NCBI GenBank assembly: GCA_903850505.1
Contig: CAINLT010000498.1
Coordinates: forward strand, 1 to 32,557
Direction of reading: 5' to 3'
DNA length: 32,557 nt
DNA from: an uncultured Myxococcales bacterium
Lineage (GTDB): Bacteria > Myxococcota_A > UBA9042
Shown: positions 16,644 to 27,228 of the stretch, in pieces
How positions within the stretch are numbered: the stretch's first letter is position 1
How the letters are laid out: each line of letters starts with the position of its first letter
Notes under the pieces: model-generated
Told to the model about the DNA's origin: nothing
What the model saw: the letters and a program-made list of their open reading frames with translations, nothing else
Database searches by the model: none
Position numbers and translations under genes: made by a program

Positions 16644-17420
16644 CTACTCGCCCGCAACGACGGCGGCAAAAGTGCGCAGGAAGATCTTGGCATCCAGCAG
16701 CAGCGAGAGGTGGCGCACGTAGTAGAGGTCAAACGCGGTGCGGTCAGCGATTGAGACGTTGCCGCGCAGACCGTTCACCTGTGCCCAACCGGACAGGCCG
16801 GGTTGGACGGTGTGCCGCAGGTCATAGCCCTCGAATTGCTTGCGGAAACGCGCGACGAACACCGGCCGCTCCGGACGTGGGCCGATCCAGCTCATGTCGC
16901 CGACCAGGATGTTCCACACCTGCGGCAGTTCGTCCAGGCTGGTCCGCCGCAGCACGCCGCCGACCTTGGTGACGCGCGTGTCAAAGTTGCGCGCCCATTG
17001 CGGACCGGCTTTCTCGGCGTCGACGACCATCGAGCGGAATTTCAGGCAGTCAAAAAGCTGGCCGTCCTTGCCCACGCGCACCTGGCGATACAGCACGGGA
17101 CCGCGCGAATCGAGCTTCACTGCCACGGCAATACCCGCCAGCAGAGGCGCGCCTGCCGTCAGTGCCGCCAGCGAAAAGCCGATGTCAAACGCGCGCTTCG
17201 CCGCCAACTGCAGCGGCCGGTTGGGCACTTTCTCCGCGACGGGCGCAAACACGGGTTCGTCAAACGTCTCGCTCTCCGCGCGTTGCTTGGACGGGCCGGC
17301 TTTGTCGTACAGATCCTGCGCCGGATCGCGCTCAACGGGCGTCTCAGCCTCTTCCGCTGCCGCGGGCGCAGGTACGACCTTGAGCTCAGGTTGAGCAGGG
17401 TGGCGGCGGGGACGAGTCAT
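16644..17420 (-). CDS. Polyprenyl-phosphate sugar-1-phosphate transferase (initiating enzyme, PglC-like core)
   Basis: This 258-residue protein carries the bacterial sugar transferase core. KRAFDIGFSL (75-84) begins the re-entrant hydrophobic helix, KFRSM is at 127-131, the catalytic Asp-Glu dyad lies in SLDELPQ (161-167), and GDMSWIGPRPE (174-184) and RHTVQPGLSGWAQVNG follow. It should load sugar-1-phosphate onto undecaprenyl phosphate at the inner face, starting repeat-unit assembly. Only the minimal core is present; instead of the four-helix domain of WcaJ-type enzymes there are about 70 disordered, Glu/Pro-rich N-terminal residues. ATG 17420 overlaps the preceding GT4 stop (ATGA). Confidence 0.93.
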   Translation of the reverse strand: MTRPRRHPAQPELKVVPAPAAAEEAETPVERDPAQDLYDKAGPSKQRAESETFDEPVFAPVAEKVPNRPLQLAAKRAFDIGFSLAALTAGAPLLAGIAVAVKLDSRGPVLYRQVRVGKDGQLFDCLKFRSMVVDAEKAGPQWARNFDTRVTKVGGVLRRTSLDELPQVWNILVGDMSWIGPRPERPVFVARFRKQFEGYDLRHTVQPGLSGWAQVNGLRGNVSIADRTAFDLYYVRHLSLLLDAKIFLRTFAAVVAGE

Positions 17421-18604
17421 ACAACCTCATGCGTGGGCCGTGTGCCGCGGCGCGGCTTGTGCAGCGCGTCGGCGACAATGGCGGCCATCCGGTCCAGGAA
17501 CGCCTCGCGGTCAAACAACCGGGCGTGCTGTCTACAAGTGTCAGGATCGACCGCCAAGCGGTCAAGTTGCTGCACCGCGGCGACCAGCGCTTCTGGCGTC
17601 GATTCGTGGAAAAACACGCCGGTCTGCCCGTCCACAACCGTTTCCAGCGCGCCGCCTTTGCCGAGCGCCACAACGGGCACGCCCGCGGCCTGCGCTTCCA
17701 GCGGCACGATGCCAAAGTCTTCCTCGCCCGGAAACGCGAAGAGCCGCGCGCCCGCGTACCAGCGCGCGAGGTCCTCTTCCGGCACGCGGCCGATGAACTG
17801 CACGTTGGCCGGCGCTGAGCGTTCCAGTCGCGCGCGTTCCGGGCCATCGCCGACAATCATCAACTGGCGATGCGGCATCAGGCGCCACGCTTCCACGGCG
17901 AGATCCGCGCGCTTGTACGGCACCAGACCGCCCAGCAGGAGGTCGTAGCGCTCGCTTTCGGGCACCACCGGCAGATTCGCGAAGCGGTCGCACTCCACCG
18001 GCGGCGGCACAACGTCGGCGTCGCGGTGGTAGAACTGCTTGATTTTGTGCGCGGTATTCTCGCTGTTGGCGACAAACCGATCGACGCGGTCCAGCGTCGC
18101 GACGTCAAACTCGCGCAGGAGCTTCGCCGCCGTGTGCAGGGCCGGCCGCGCAAGGCGCAGCAACGGGGAACTGCCGCTCACGTAGTCGTCCGTGCGATCC
18201 CACGCGTACCGCACCGGCGTGTGGCAATAGCACACGTGCACCGCGCCCGGACCCGCGAGCGCAGCCTTGGCGACGCAGTGGCTGGACGACAGCACAAGGT
18301 CAAACTCCGAGAGATCGAACGACTCAATCGCCTTGGGATACAGCGGCAGCAACCAGCGATGCTTCTTCTGCGCCATCGGCAGCCGATCGGCAAAGCTCGT
18401 CACGTGCCGCATCGCCTCAATCCGCGGCGTCGCCACGCCCGGCTGACGCACCAGCGTGTGGACGACGGCTTGCGGAAACAGCTCGCACAGCGCATCCAGC
18501 ACACGCTCGCCGCCGCGGAGCGTGACAAGCCAATCGTGGATGATGGCCACGCGCAGGTTGGGCGGCAACGCGGTGCGCGGCGATGGTTGGGACTGATCGG
18601 CCAT
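17417..18604 (-). CDS. GT4-family glycosyltransferase
   Basis: This 395-residue GT-B protein has IIHDWLVTLRGGERVLDAL at the N-terminal donor/acceptor site, CYCHTPVRYAWD, a linker RFVANSENTAHKIKQFY, and in the C-terminal domain VGDGPERARLE, FIGRVPEEDLARWYAGA and the EX7E motif EDFGIVPLEAQAAGVPVVA. It probably adds a sugar to the growing lipid-linked repeat in the cytoplasm; the sugar cannot be told from sequence. The ATG 18604 immediately follows the oxidase stop with no gap, and the 3' end overlaps the sugar-1-phosphate transferase by four bases. Confidence 0.93.
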   Translation of the reverse strand: MADQSQPSPRTALPPNLRVAIIHDWLVTLRGGERVLDALCELFPQAVVHTLVRQPGVATPRIEAMRHVTSFADRLPMAQKKHRWLLPLYPKAIESFDLSEFDLVLSSSHCVAKAALAGPGAVHVCYCHTPVRYAWDRTDDYVSGSSPLLRLARPALHTAAKLLREFDVATLDRVDRFVANSENTAHKIKQFYHRDADVVPPPVECDRFANLPVVPESERYDLLLGGLVPYKRADLAVEAWRLMPHRQLMIVGDGPERARLERSAPANVQFIGRVPEEDLARWYAGARLFAFPGEEDFGIVPLEAQAAGVPVVALGKGGALETVVDGQTGVFFHESTPEALVAAVQQLDRLAVDPDTCRQHARLFDREAFLDRMAAIVADALHKPRRGTRPTHEVV

Positions 18605-20047
18605 TTAGCTGAGCTTCTCGAGCGCCGGCGCAACGGCGCGTTCATAAAGGTCCGTCGCCAGCAGCCCTTGCGGGTCCAGTTCACGACGCAGCGCGGCAAA
18701 CTGCTGCAGGTTGGCCTTGGGCCACGCCGCCAAAACAGACTTCGGCTGGAGCGTCGCGTCCTTGGCGAAGTAGAAACGCCCGCCCGCCGCGGTCACGATG
18801 GCGTCGACCTCATGGCACATTCGCCACAGCCGGTCCCGATTGCCCGGCGTCACGGCGAAATCCTGGGCCATCGAGTAGCCGTCCAGCCCGTGGGTCATCA
18901 GGAAGCGATCCGGCCGATGGCGCTTCATGACCGCGAGCCAGGTCGGCAGGCCATAGCGGTGTTGGAGGGCGAAGACTTCGCCAAACACGCGCTGCGCTTC
19001 CGCTTTGGGCAGAAAAATCTGGTGCTGAATCAGCCCGCCCGGCTTGTACGCCCACTTCCAGTTCGGCACGTAGTCCAGCAGGAAATGGAACGCCGCATGG
19101 CCCTGACGGTACCGCTTGCCGTGTTCCAGCAGGCGGGACGACCAGTACTTGACCAGGTTCACGAACCGCATCCCAAGGTTGTTGGAGAACGGCCACAGCA
19201 GCGCCCACATCCACGACTTGGGAATGACGCCGAACAGCCGCGAGGGCAGCGTTTGCGAGGCGACGGTCATGCGCTTGTCCGGGTGCGGATCGGCGCCGGG
19301 CGGCAGTTGATGCGCCATGTGCACGAGGCCGCGACCGAGCGACTTTCCCGAGGCGAAAGCGTCGATCCACGCGACGAGGTAGTCAGAGCGATCCTGCCAG
19401 TCGTCAAAAATCTTGAAAATCTCTGCGAGGTTGCCGCCGCACAGCGCGTCCACGTCCATCTGCCCGGAGTAGATGTGCTTCAGTTGCAATTCCACTTCCG
19501 TGATGATGGCCAGCTCGCCAAAGCCGCCGATGACCGCCGTGAACAGCGGATCGTCGGGCGTCAGCGCGCGCTCAGTGCCATCCATCAGCAGCACGCGCAG
19601 GCGCAGCACGTGTTCGCCGATCGGCCCGACGCGGTAGGCGTTCTTGCCGTGGATGTTCATCGCGACCGCGCCGCCGAGCGTGGGCGCCATCGTGCCGGAG
19701 ACCACTGGCGGCCACCAGCCGTGCGGGAGGACGTGCTGCCAGATGTCGCCGATTGTCGCGCCGGCTTCGACGCGAATGACGCCGGTATCCGCGTGGAAAT
19801 CGAGGATGCGGTTGAAGCGCGTGAAGTCGAGGACCAGCTTGCCCGTGCCGCACGATGCATCGCCGTACGAGCAGCCGGCACCGCGGAGCGCGATTTTCTG
19901 GCCGGACGTGCGCGCGAGATCGACTGCGGCGCGGATGCTGGCGACGGACGTGGGTTGCAGGACTTGCGCCATGCCGCCGACGACCATGCCCCAGCCCTCG
20001 ACGCGGGCGGCGATGGGGGCGATCGCGCTTGCCGGTGTGCTGCTCAT
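18605..20047 (-). CDS. DprE1-like FAD-dependent oxidase (polyprenyl-phosphoryl ribose 2'-oxidase family)
   Basis: This 480-residue vanillyl-alcohol-oxidase-fold protein has RGAGCSYGD (55-63), PTLGGAVAMNIHGKN (122-136), PLFTAVIGGFGELAIIT and a C-terminal GGRFYFAKD (422-430). These match DprE1, which oxidises decaprenyl-phosphoryl ribose so that DprE2 can reduce it to the arabinose form. The active-site Lys (Lys429, equivalent to Lys418 of the mycobacterial enzyme) is kept. The Cys387 position falls on Ala394 in GYSMAQDF. The ATG overlaps the stop of the DprE2-like reductase (ATGA), so the pair is coupled. The lipid-linked pentose substrate is inferred; no prenyl phosphoribosyltransferase is present in the window. 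Confidence 0.88.
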   Translation of the reverse strand: MSSTPASAIAPIAARVEGWGMVVGGMAQVLQPTSVASIRAAVDLARTSGQKIALRGAGCSYGDASCGTGKLVLDFTRFNRILDFHADTGVIRVEAGATIGDIWQHVLPHGWWPPVVSGTMAPTLGGAVAMNIHGKNAYRVGPIGEHVLRLRVLLMDGTERALTPDDPLFTAVIGGFGELAIITEVELQLKHIYSGQMDVDALCGGNLAEIFKIFDDWQDRSDYLVAWIDAFASGKSLGRGLVHMAHQLPPGADPHPDKRMTVASQTLPSRLFGVIPKSWMWALLWPFSNNLGMRFVNLVKYWSSRLLEHGKRYRQGHAAFHFLLDYVPNWKWAYKPGGLIQHQIFLPKAEAQRVFGEVFALQHRYGLPTWLAVMKRHRPDRFLMTHGLDGYSMAQDFAVTPGNRDRLWRMCHEVDAIVTAAGGRFYFAKDATLQPKSVLAAWPKANLQQFAALRRELDPQGLLATDLYERAVAPALEKLS

Positions 20048-20781
20048 TTGCTGAACCGCCGGAAAATCACCGAGGGGATGTGCTTCAAAATCAGCATGAT
20101 GTACCGCCACTGCCAAGCGACATACACAACCTCCGGGCCACCTTCCAGCGCCGCGGCAATCCGCCGTGCCGCCACGGTCGCGGCCACCATCAGCGGCATC
20201 GCGCCGCGCCCCTGCGTCATCGGCGTGTCCACCGGACCGGGCTTGACCGTCACGACGCGAACACCGTGCAGCCACAGGCGATTCCGCAGCGACTCCAGAT
20301 ACGTGTGGAGCGCCGCCTTGGACGCGCCGTACGCCGGACTGGGCCGCCGCCCGCGATCGCCGGCAACGGAGCCAATGCCGCAAATGACGCCCCGACCGGC
20401 CTGCTGGAAGTCGCGCGCCGCGCAATTGAGCCACGCCATGGCGCCGATCACGTTCACGGCGATCATTTCCTGATCCTTGGCCGTGCTGAACTCGTCGGCG
20501 TCGACATGGTGCATCACGCCGGCGGCGTAGACGATCGCGTCGATGCCGCCCAAACGCTCGCGCAACGCGTGCCAAGCGGCTTCTGCGGCGGCTACGTTGG
20601 CGGCATCACAGACTTCCACTTCAGCATGGCCGCCTTTGCGCCGCACTTCCGCGGCCACAGCGTCCAGCTCCGCACCGCGCCGGGCAACGAGGCCCAACGT
20701 GCGTCCCGGTCCAGCCAACTCCATCGCCAACGCCCGGCCAATGCCTGAAGACGCACCCACAATCACGATCTTCTGCAACAT
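20044..20781 (-). CDS. DprE2-like short-chain reductase (2-keto-sugar lipid reductase)
   Basis: This 245-residue SDR has the NAD(P) motif VIVGASSGIGRALA near the start, VYAAGV (the NNAG equivalent), a Ser in GIGSVAGDRG and the YGASK catalytic pair. Its C-terminal part (VVYVAWQWRYIMLILKHIP then FRRF) resembles DprE2-type reductases, which end with a membrane-associating helix. ATG 20781 is set by GGAGG at 20787-20791; the open frame upstream lacks a ribosome site. It is the first gene of the minus-strand polysaccharide operon, divergent from hppA. With the adjacent oxidase it would epimerise C2 of a lipid-linked pentose such as ribose to arabinose. Confidence 0.9.
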   Translation of the reverse strand: MLQKIVIVGASSGIGRALAMELAGPGRTLGLVARRGAELDAVAAEVRRKGGHAEVEVCDAANVAAAEAAWHALRERLGGIDAIVYAAGVMHHVDADEFSTAKDQEMIAVNVIGAMAWLNCAARDFQQAGRGVICGIGSVAGDRGRRPSPAYGASKAALHTYLESLRNRLWLHGVRVVTVKPGPVDTPMTQGRGAMPLMVAATVAARRIAAALEGGPEVVYVAWQWRYIMLILKHIPSVIFRRFSK

Positions 20782-20913
20782 AGCGTCCTCCAGCGGGGCC
20801 AGCATGCTAAACCCGCCGTCACGCGGGCGCAACTTGCATGGCGTTGGTAATCATGGCAATCTCCCGCCCCGCCTTAACGGCCTGTCTCTATCTCGTTCTT
20901 GTTTGGGAGTGCC

Positions 20914-23034
<2,121 letters not shown>

Positions 23035-23039
23035 GCCAA

Positions 23040-24707
23040 ATGCACCCCAGTCCGCTCGGCGTCGCTTCGACCCGCTGGCTCCTGGGGCTGTGCATCTTCG
23101 GCTACCTGTGGCTGTTTCCGTGGTCTGAGCCCCTCAACAATCCCAACGAGATGGTCCGCGTCTACGCGGTGCGCGCCATCGTGGAAGACGGCACGTATGC
23201 CATTGGCACGCGCGATCCCACGGGCGATCACGGCTTGGTGACCGACCAGTGGGGCTACGTCAACGACAAGGCGATGAAGTGCACCGATGGCGGCACGCCG
23301 CCCAACTGCACCGGCAAGCTCTATCAGGCCAAGGCGCCGGGCGTCACGTTCCTCGGCATCCTGCCGCACGCCGCGCTGCGCGGAATCTACAAGGTGCTGC
23401 ACCTCGGCCAGCCGTCCAAGGCGATGATCGTGTGGTGGCTACGGTTCTGGGTCGTCATCCTGCCGACCTTGCTGGCGTGGTGGTGGCTGGCGCGCTGGCT
23501 GCCGACGCGTTTGACCCGCCCCGCCCTCGGTCATGCCGTGCTGGCCGCCGCCGCGCTCGGTTCGCTCTCGCTCACGTACAGCCAGATGTTCGCAGGCCAT
23601 CAGGCGGGCGGCGTCGCGCTGCTGGCGATGTTCGCGTGCATCGTGGTCGCCGGCGCGATCGGCAATGGCGGCATCCTCATCCTCGCGGGCCTCGCGGGCG
23701 GCTGGGCCGTCTGCATCGAATTCCCCATGGCGCCCGCGGTATTCCTCATGTGCGCGTGGATCTGGCTGCGCCGCCGCGACCCCAACGACATCTGGCGCGT
23801 CGGCCTCGGCGCACTTCTGCCGGCGCTGCTCCTGGCCCACAACAACTGGTGCAGCTTTGGCGCGCCGTGGAGCTTGCCCTACGCCAACCTGGAGAATCCC
23901 GGCTTTGTCCGCGACCTGTCGCCCGGCATCTTCGGCATTCATTTGCCCAACAAAGAAAAAGTGCTGGGCTCGCTGTTCTCGACCTTCACCGGCCTCTATT
24001 TCTTTGCCCCGTGGACGGCGCTCGCGTGGCTCGGCTGGCTCGGCGTCCGCAAGAACCGCCCGACATTGGGCGGCGATTGGTGCCACGGCGCGCGCGGCGA
24101 AGCGCTGATGGCGTCCGTCCTTTGCAGCTATTTCCTGCTCTTCCAGTGTTCGCACAGCCTGTGGCACGCCGGCTGGGTCGTGGGTCCGCGCTACTTGACC
24201 GCGATGGTGCCGTTCGCCGCCATCGCCGCCGCCCACGGTCTCGACAGCCTCCGCGGCTGGCGTGCGCCCATCGGCGCGGGCGCGTTGGCCGTCACCGGCG
24301 TCGCCAGCATCGCGATCACCGGCCTCTGCACCGCTGTTTCGCAGGGCTTCCCTGGCGAGGTCGTCAACCCGCTGCCGGAGACCATCGGCCCGCTGCTGCT
24401 CAACGGCTGGGTGTTCCCGAACGCGCTGATGGCGCTGGGCGTGAAAGGCCCCTGGAGCGCGCTGCCGTATTTCCTGGCGCTCGCGTTTGGCGCGCTGACG
24501 TTGGTCTGGCTGGCGTGGCGCGACCTCGTGCCGCGGCTCGGCATGCGGGCGCTCGCGACTGTGCTGGCGCTCGTGCTGGCGTTCCTGCTGACCCGCGCGG
24601 AATGGCACCACCATGACACCCGCAGTCCGGAAGAAAAGCGGGCGACCCTGCAGTTCATGACGATGATGTGGACGCCTGCCCATCCGCCGGGCGCAAAGCC
24701 GCTGTAA
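23040..24707 (+). CDS. GT-C-like polytopic membrane protein (possible lipid-linked sugar transferase)
   Basis: This 555-residue protein has about eleven hydrophobic helices. A first periplasmic loop begins PLNNPNEMVRVYAVRAIVEDG, where an acidic residue near the first helix is as expected of GT-C enzymes such as ArnT/PMT and related sequences. Four Cys (CTDGG, NCTGK and two further on) may make disulfides in the periplasm. It starts five bases after the hppA stop, so the two are probably cotranscribed. A role in transferring sugars from lipid carriers is inferred; it could equally be an uncharacterised membrane protein of this lineage. Its last 53 bases overlap the convergent esterase gene. 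Confidence 0.6.
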   Translation: MHPSPLGVASTRWLLGLCIFGYLWLFPWSEPLNNPNEMVRVYAVRAIVEDGTYAIGTRDPTGDHGLVTDQWGYVNDKAMKCTDGGTPPNCTGKLYQAKAPGVTFLGILPHAALRGIYKVLHLGQPSKAMIVWWLRFWVVILPTLLAWWWLARWLPTRLTRPALGHAVLAAAALGSLSLTYSQMFAGHQAGGVALLAMFACIVVAGAIGNGGILILAGLAGGWAVCIEFPMAPAVFLMCAWIWLRRRDPNDIWRVGLGALLPALLLAHNNWCSFGAPWSLPYANLENPGFVRDLSPGIFGIHLPNKEKVLGSLFSTFTGLYFFAPWTALAWLGWLGVRKNRPTLGGDWCHGARGEALMASVLCSYFLLFQCSHSLWHAGWVVGPRYLTAMVPFAAIAAAHGLDSLRGWRAPIGAGALAVTGVASIAITGLCTAVSQGFPGEVVNPLPETIGPLLLNGWVFPNALMALGVKGPWSALPYFLALAFGALTLVWLAWRDLVPRLGMRALATVLALVLAFLLTRAEWHHHDTRSPEEKRATLQFMTMMWTPAHPPGAKPL

Positions 24708-25704
24708 TCCGCAGCAGGCTCGCGTCGATTCGGTGATCGATGCCCATGTGGCCGCCGTCAAATTCCTCAAACTGGTGCGGCACGTTGAGCTTGCGCAGGC
24801 GATCCGCCAGCACGCGATGGCCAAAATTCAGGGCAAATTCGTCGCTCTTGCCGGCGTCCAGAAAAAGCAGCTTCAGGCTCCGCAGCGCGTCCGCGTGGTG
24901 CTCGCACGCGCGCACCGGATCGCACGCCAGCCAGCGATTCCAGACTTCCGGCAGCAGCTCGCCGGTCTGCAGGTCAAAAGGCAGGTCTGCGAAAACGCCA
25001 GGTACGTCCAGGTTCGGCGTGTAGGCTTGGGCGTAGGCCAACGTCGACATCGCATTGTGCCAGTGCTTGTGCCGCGGCTTGCCGGCGAAGAAGCCGTCGA
25101 TGAACGCCGCTACGCCTCCCGCCGCGTGGTAGGCCTGAAGCGCTTTGGCGAAATCGCCGACGTAGCTGATTTCAAAGTAGCTGTCCGCCGCGGTCGCGCA
25201 GCACAGGCCAAAGACGTCGGGACGCGTCATCGCCAAATGCAGCGCGCCGTAGCCGCCGGAGCTCTTGCCCATCACGCCGCGGTGATCGCGATCCGGCAGC
25301 GTGCGGAATTGCCCGTCCACGCGCGGCACGACTTCTTCCGCCAAATAGCGCGCGTACGGTCCGGTGACGACGGAATCGCGGTACTGCGCGCCGCCAAACC
25401 GCGTGAAGCAGTCGGGAAACACCACGATCATCGGCGCCATCTCGCCCGCCCGCATTTGCCGGTCCAAGCGCGCCCACAGCGGCTCTTCCCAGGCTTTTTC
25501 TTCGAGCAGCTTCATCGCGCCCCAGCCACCATAACCGGTCAGGTAGTAGACGACGGGAAACTGCCGCGTCGGTTCCTCCGTGTACTGCGGCGGCAGGTAG
25601 ACGGGAAAGCGCCGCAACGTGCGGTCGTCCAGGTGGTTGTCGGCGAGCAATGTGCTGTCGAATTCCAGCCAGCTCCAGGCATTGCGGTACGGTGTGCGAT
25701 TCAT
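24655..25704 (-). CDS. Alpha/beta-hydrolase esterase (esterase D / PF00756-like)
   Basis: This 349-residue protein starts at ATG 25704 behind GGGAGGT. The nucleophile elbow GKSSGG puts Ser at residue 148; Asp288 in DAGKSDE and His319 in DGGHMGIDHR complete a likely triad. The body RFPVYLPPQYTEEPTRQFPVVYYLTGYGG followed by VVFPDCFTRFGG is the classic putative-esterase pattern (S-formylglutathione hydrolase, enterochelin esterase, mycolyltransferase fold). No signal peptide is seen, so it is probably cytoplasmic. The substrate is unknown; position beside glycosyltransferases could mean removal of acyl groups from sugars. The last 16 residues lie in the overlap with the convergent GT-C-like gene and look like a read-on tail. 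Confidence 0.85.
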   Translation of the reverse strand: MNRTPYRNAWSWLEFDSTLLADNHLDDRTLRRFPVYLPPQYTEEPTRQFPVVYYLTGYGGWGAMKLLEEKAWEEPLWARLDRQMRAGEMAPMIVVFPDCFTRFGGAQYRDSVVTGPYARYLAEEVVPRVDGQFRTLPDRDHRGVMGKSSGGYGALHLAMTRPDVFGLCCATAADSYFEISYVGDFAKALQAYHAAGGVAAFIDGFFAGKPRHKHWHNAMSTLAYAQAYTPNLDVPGVFADLPFDLQTGELLPEVWNRWLACDPVRACEHHADALRSLKLLFLDAGKSDEFALNFGHRVLADRLRKLNVPHQFEEFDGGHMGIDHRIDASLLRITAALRPADGQASTSSS

Positions 25705-25880
25705 GGCGACCTCCCGCCGATCTTGGCACGCAGGTGACCGTTCAGGCAAACGAAGCTGCAGAAAGTTGACAGAGAATCTTGCCAATCCCGCCAAGCCTGT
25801 TAGAAGCCGGTCGGTGCGGTGCCGTTTGGCGCAAAACCGCGCAAAAAAGTCGGGCACCCCCCTGCCCAGGCGACTGTCCG

Positions 25881-27224
25881 ATGGCCAAAATCCGCGTCTG
25901 CGACATCAACGACTTCTTCACGATGACCGGCGGCGGCGTCCGTCGCTACCATTTGGAGAAGCTGCGGTACATGGCGCGGCAGGACGACGTCGAGTATCAC
26001 CTGCTGGTGCCGTCCTCCCACGCTGGCGTGGAAATTCACGGCACGGCGCGCATCCACCATGTGCCGGCGATGGCGCTGGGCAGTTCCGGCTACCGGCTGG
26101 TCATCAATCCGCTGGCGTTTCGCCGGATCCTGCAACAGATCCGCCCGGACGTGATTGAAATCGGCAGCCCGTACACGACGCCCGATTTTGTCCGGCTGGC
26201 GTGCATTGGCCTGCGGTCGCACACGGGCAAGAAGCCGCGCTTCGTCGGTTTTTGGCACGCCAACTTCCCGGTGACGGACGTCGGTCGCGCGTTTGGCGGG
26301 CCCAAGCGCTGGCTCGGTCGCTTGGCGGAGCGCCTGGCTTGGGCGTGGGCGCGGCGGACCTTTGGCCGTTTTGACATGACGATGGCGGCGACGCACGTGA
26401 TGGTCGACCAGCTGACCTCGCACGGCGTGCAGCACGTGGCCTACACGCCGCTGGGCGTGGATACGGCGATGTTCCAGCCGCGGCGGCGCGACCCGGAGCT
26501 GCGCGCGACGTGGCACGCGGGGCCGGAAGACGTGGTGCTGTGCTATCCGAATCGGCTGAGCGAAGAGAAGAACTACAAGCCGCTGCTGGCGGCGTATGAG
26601 CTGTTGCGCGGCGCGGGCCACAAGCCGATCCTCGTGGTGGCGGGCCATGGACCGGGCGTGGCGGAGGTCAAAGCGCTGGCGGCGAAGTATCCGGAAGTGC
26701 ATTACATGGGCTATCTGGAGCGGCCGATCGACATGGCGCGGCTGATGGCGTCCGTGGACGTGGTCGCGACCCTCTGTCCGTACGAGACCTTTGGCCTCGC
26801 GGCGGTCGAGGCGATGGCGTGCGGCGTGGCGCTGCTGGGCTCGGCGAAGATGAGCATCGGTGAGCTGCTGGAGACGTGCCGCGCGGGCATCGCCCTGGAA
26901 GAAACGACGCCGGAAGCGGTCGCGGATGCGTGGCTGGAGCTGTGCAAGCCTGGTCGCGCCGAGCTGCTGGGCAAACGCGGGCTGGCGGAGAGCCAGGCGA
27001 GGTATAGCTGGAAGGCGACTTTCTCGCGGGTCGTGGATGTGTACAATGAAGTCCTGACGCCGCGCCTGGATGTGGACGTAACGCGGCTGCTGGAGAGCGA
27101 GATGGAGCCAGAGCCGCCCTCGGTACCGGAGACGCAAAATGGTCGCGCTACGACGCGGATCCCTCGCGTTGCTGAGGGTGGAATTGACAAAATCGCGGAT
27201 AACTCTAAACTTCCGCGCACCTGA
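25881..27224 (+). CDS. GT4-family glycosyltransferase
   Basis: This 447-residue GT-B protein starts at ATG 25881. The N-terminal FTMTGGGVRRYHLEKLRYMAR has the Gly-Gly loop of the acceptor site, the middle has FWHANFPVTDVGRAFGG and TPLGVDTAMF, and the donor site has YPNRLSEEKNY, VAGHGPGVAEVKALA and the EX7E motif ETFGLAAVEAMACGVALLG. This is the pattern of mannosyl/glucosyl transferases acting on lipid or polysaccharide acceptors. The C-terminal 50 residues are an Arg/Pro/Glu-rich tail outside the fold. It stands alone, divergent from the esterase (176 bp gap), and its 3' end contains a candidate promoter for the lipoprotein gene. Confidence 0.92.
   Translation: MAKIRVCDINDFFTMTGGGVRRYHLEKLRYMARQDDVEYHLLVPSSHAGVEIHGTARIHHVPAMALGSSGYRLVINPLAFRRILQQIRPDVIEIGSPYTTPDFVRLACIGLRSHTGKKPRFVGFWHANFPVTDVGRAFGGPKRWLGRLAERLAWAWARRTFGRFDMTMAATHVMVDQLTSHGVQHVAYTPLGVDTAMFQPRRRDPELRATWHAGPEDVVLCYPNRLSEEKNYKPLLAAYELLRGAGHKPILVVAGHGPGVAEVKALAAKYPEVHYMGYLERPIDMARLMASVDVVATLCPYETFGLAAVEAMACGVALLGSAKMSIGELLETCRAGIALEETTPEAVADAWLELCKPGRAELLGKRGLAESQARYSWKATFSRVVDVYNEVLTPRLDVDVTRLLESEMEPEPPSVPETQNGRATTRIPRVAEGGIDKIADNSKLPRT
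27184..27211 (+). promoter_or_regulatory. Candidate sigma-70-type promoter inside the GT4 3' end
   Basis: TTGACA (27184-27189) is followed after 16 bases by TAAACT (27206-27211). It would transcribe the lipoprotein gene beginning at 27302. The -35 element is perfect but the -10 is only partly like consensus; assignment is by pattern and by the resemblance to the TTGACA/CAAACT pair before the tRNA genes. Confidence 0.4.
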
Positions 27225-27228
27225 ACGA

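Noticed and set aside
17870..20473. 867-codon open frame on the plus strand
   Set aside because: It is antisense to the GT4 and DprE1-like genes, has the Arg/His/Gln-rich composition typical of shadow frames in GC-rich DNA, and shows no recognisable domain or ribosome site.
18605..20575. Longer 656-codon form of the DprE1-like gene
   Set aside because: The extra 176 N-terminal residues are the out-of-frame shadow of the SDR gene; the ATGA overlap at 20044-20047 marks the real start.
25724..25739. Sigma-54-like TGGCACGCAGGTGACC in the esterase/GT4 gap
   Set aside because: The -24 element is good but the invariant GC of the -12 element is missing at the right spacing.
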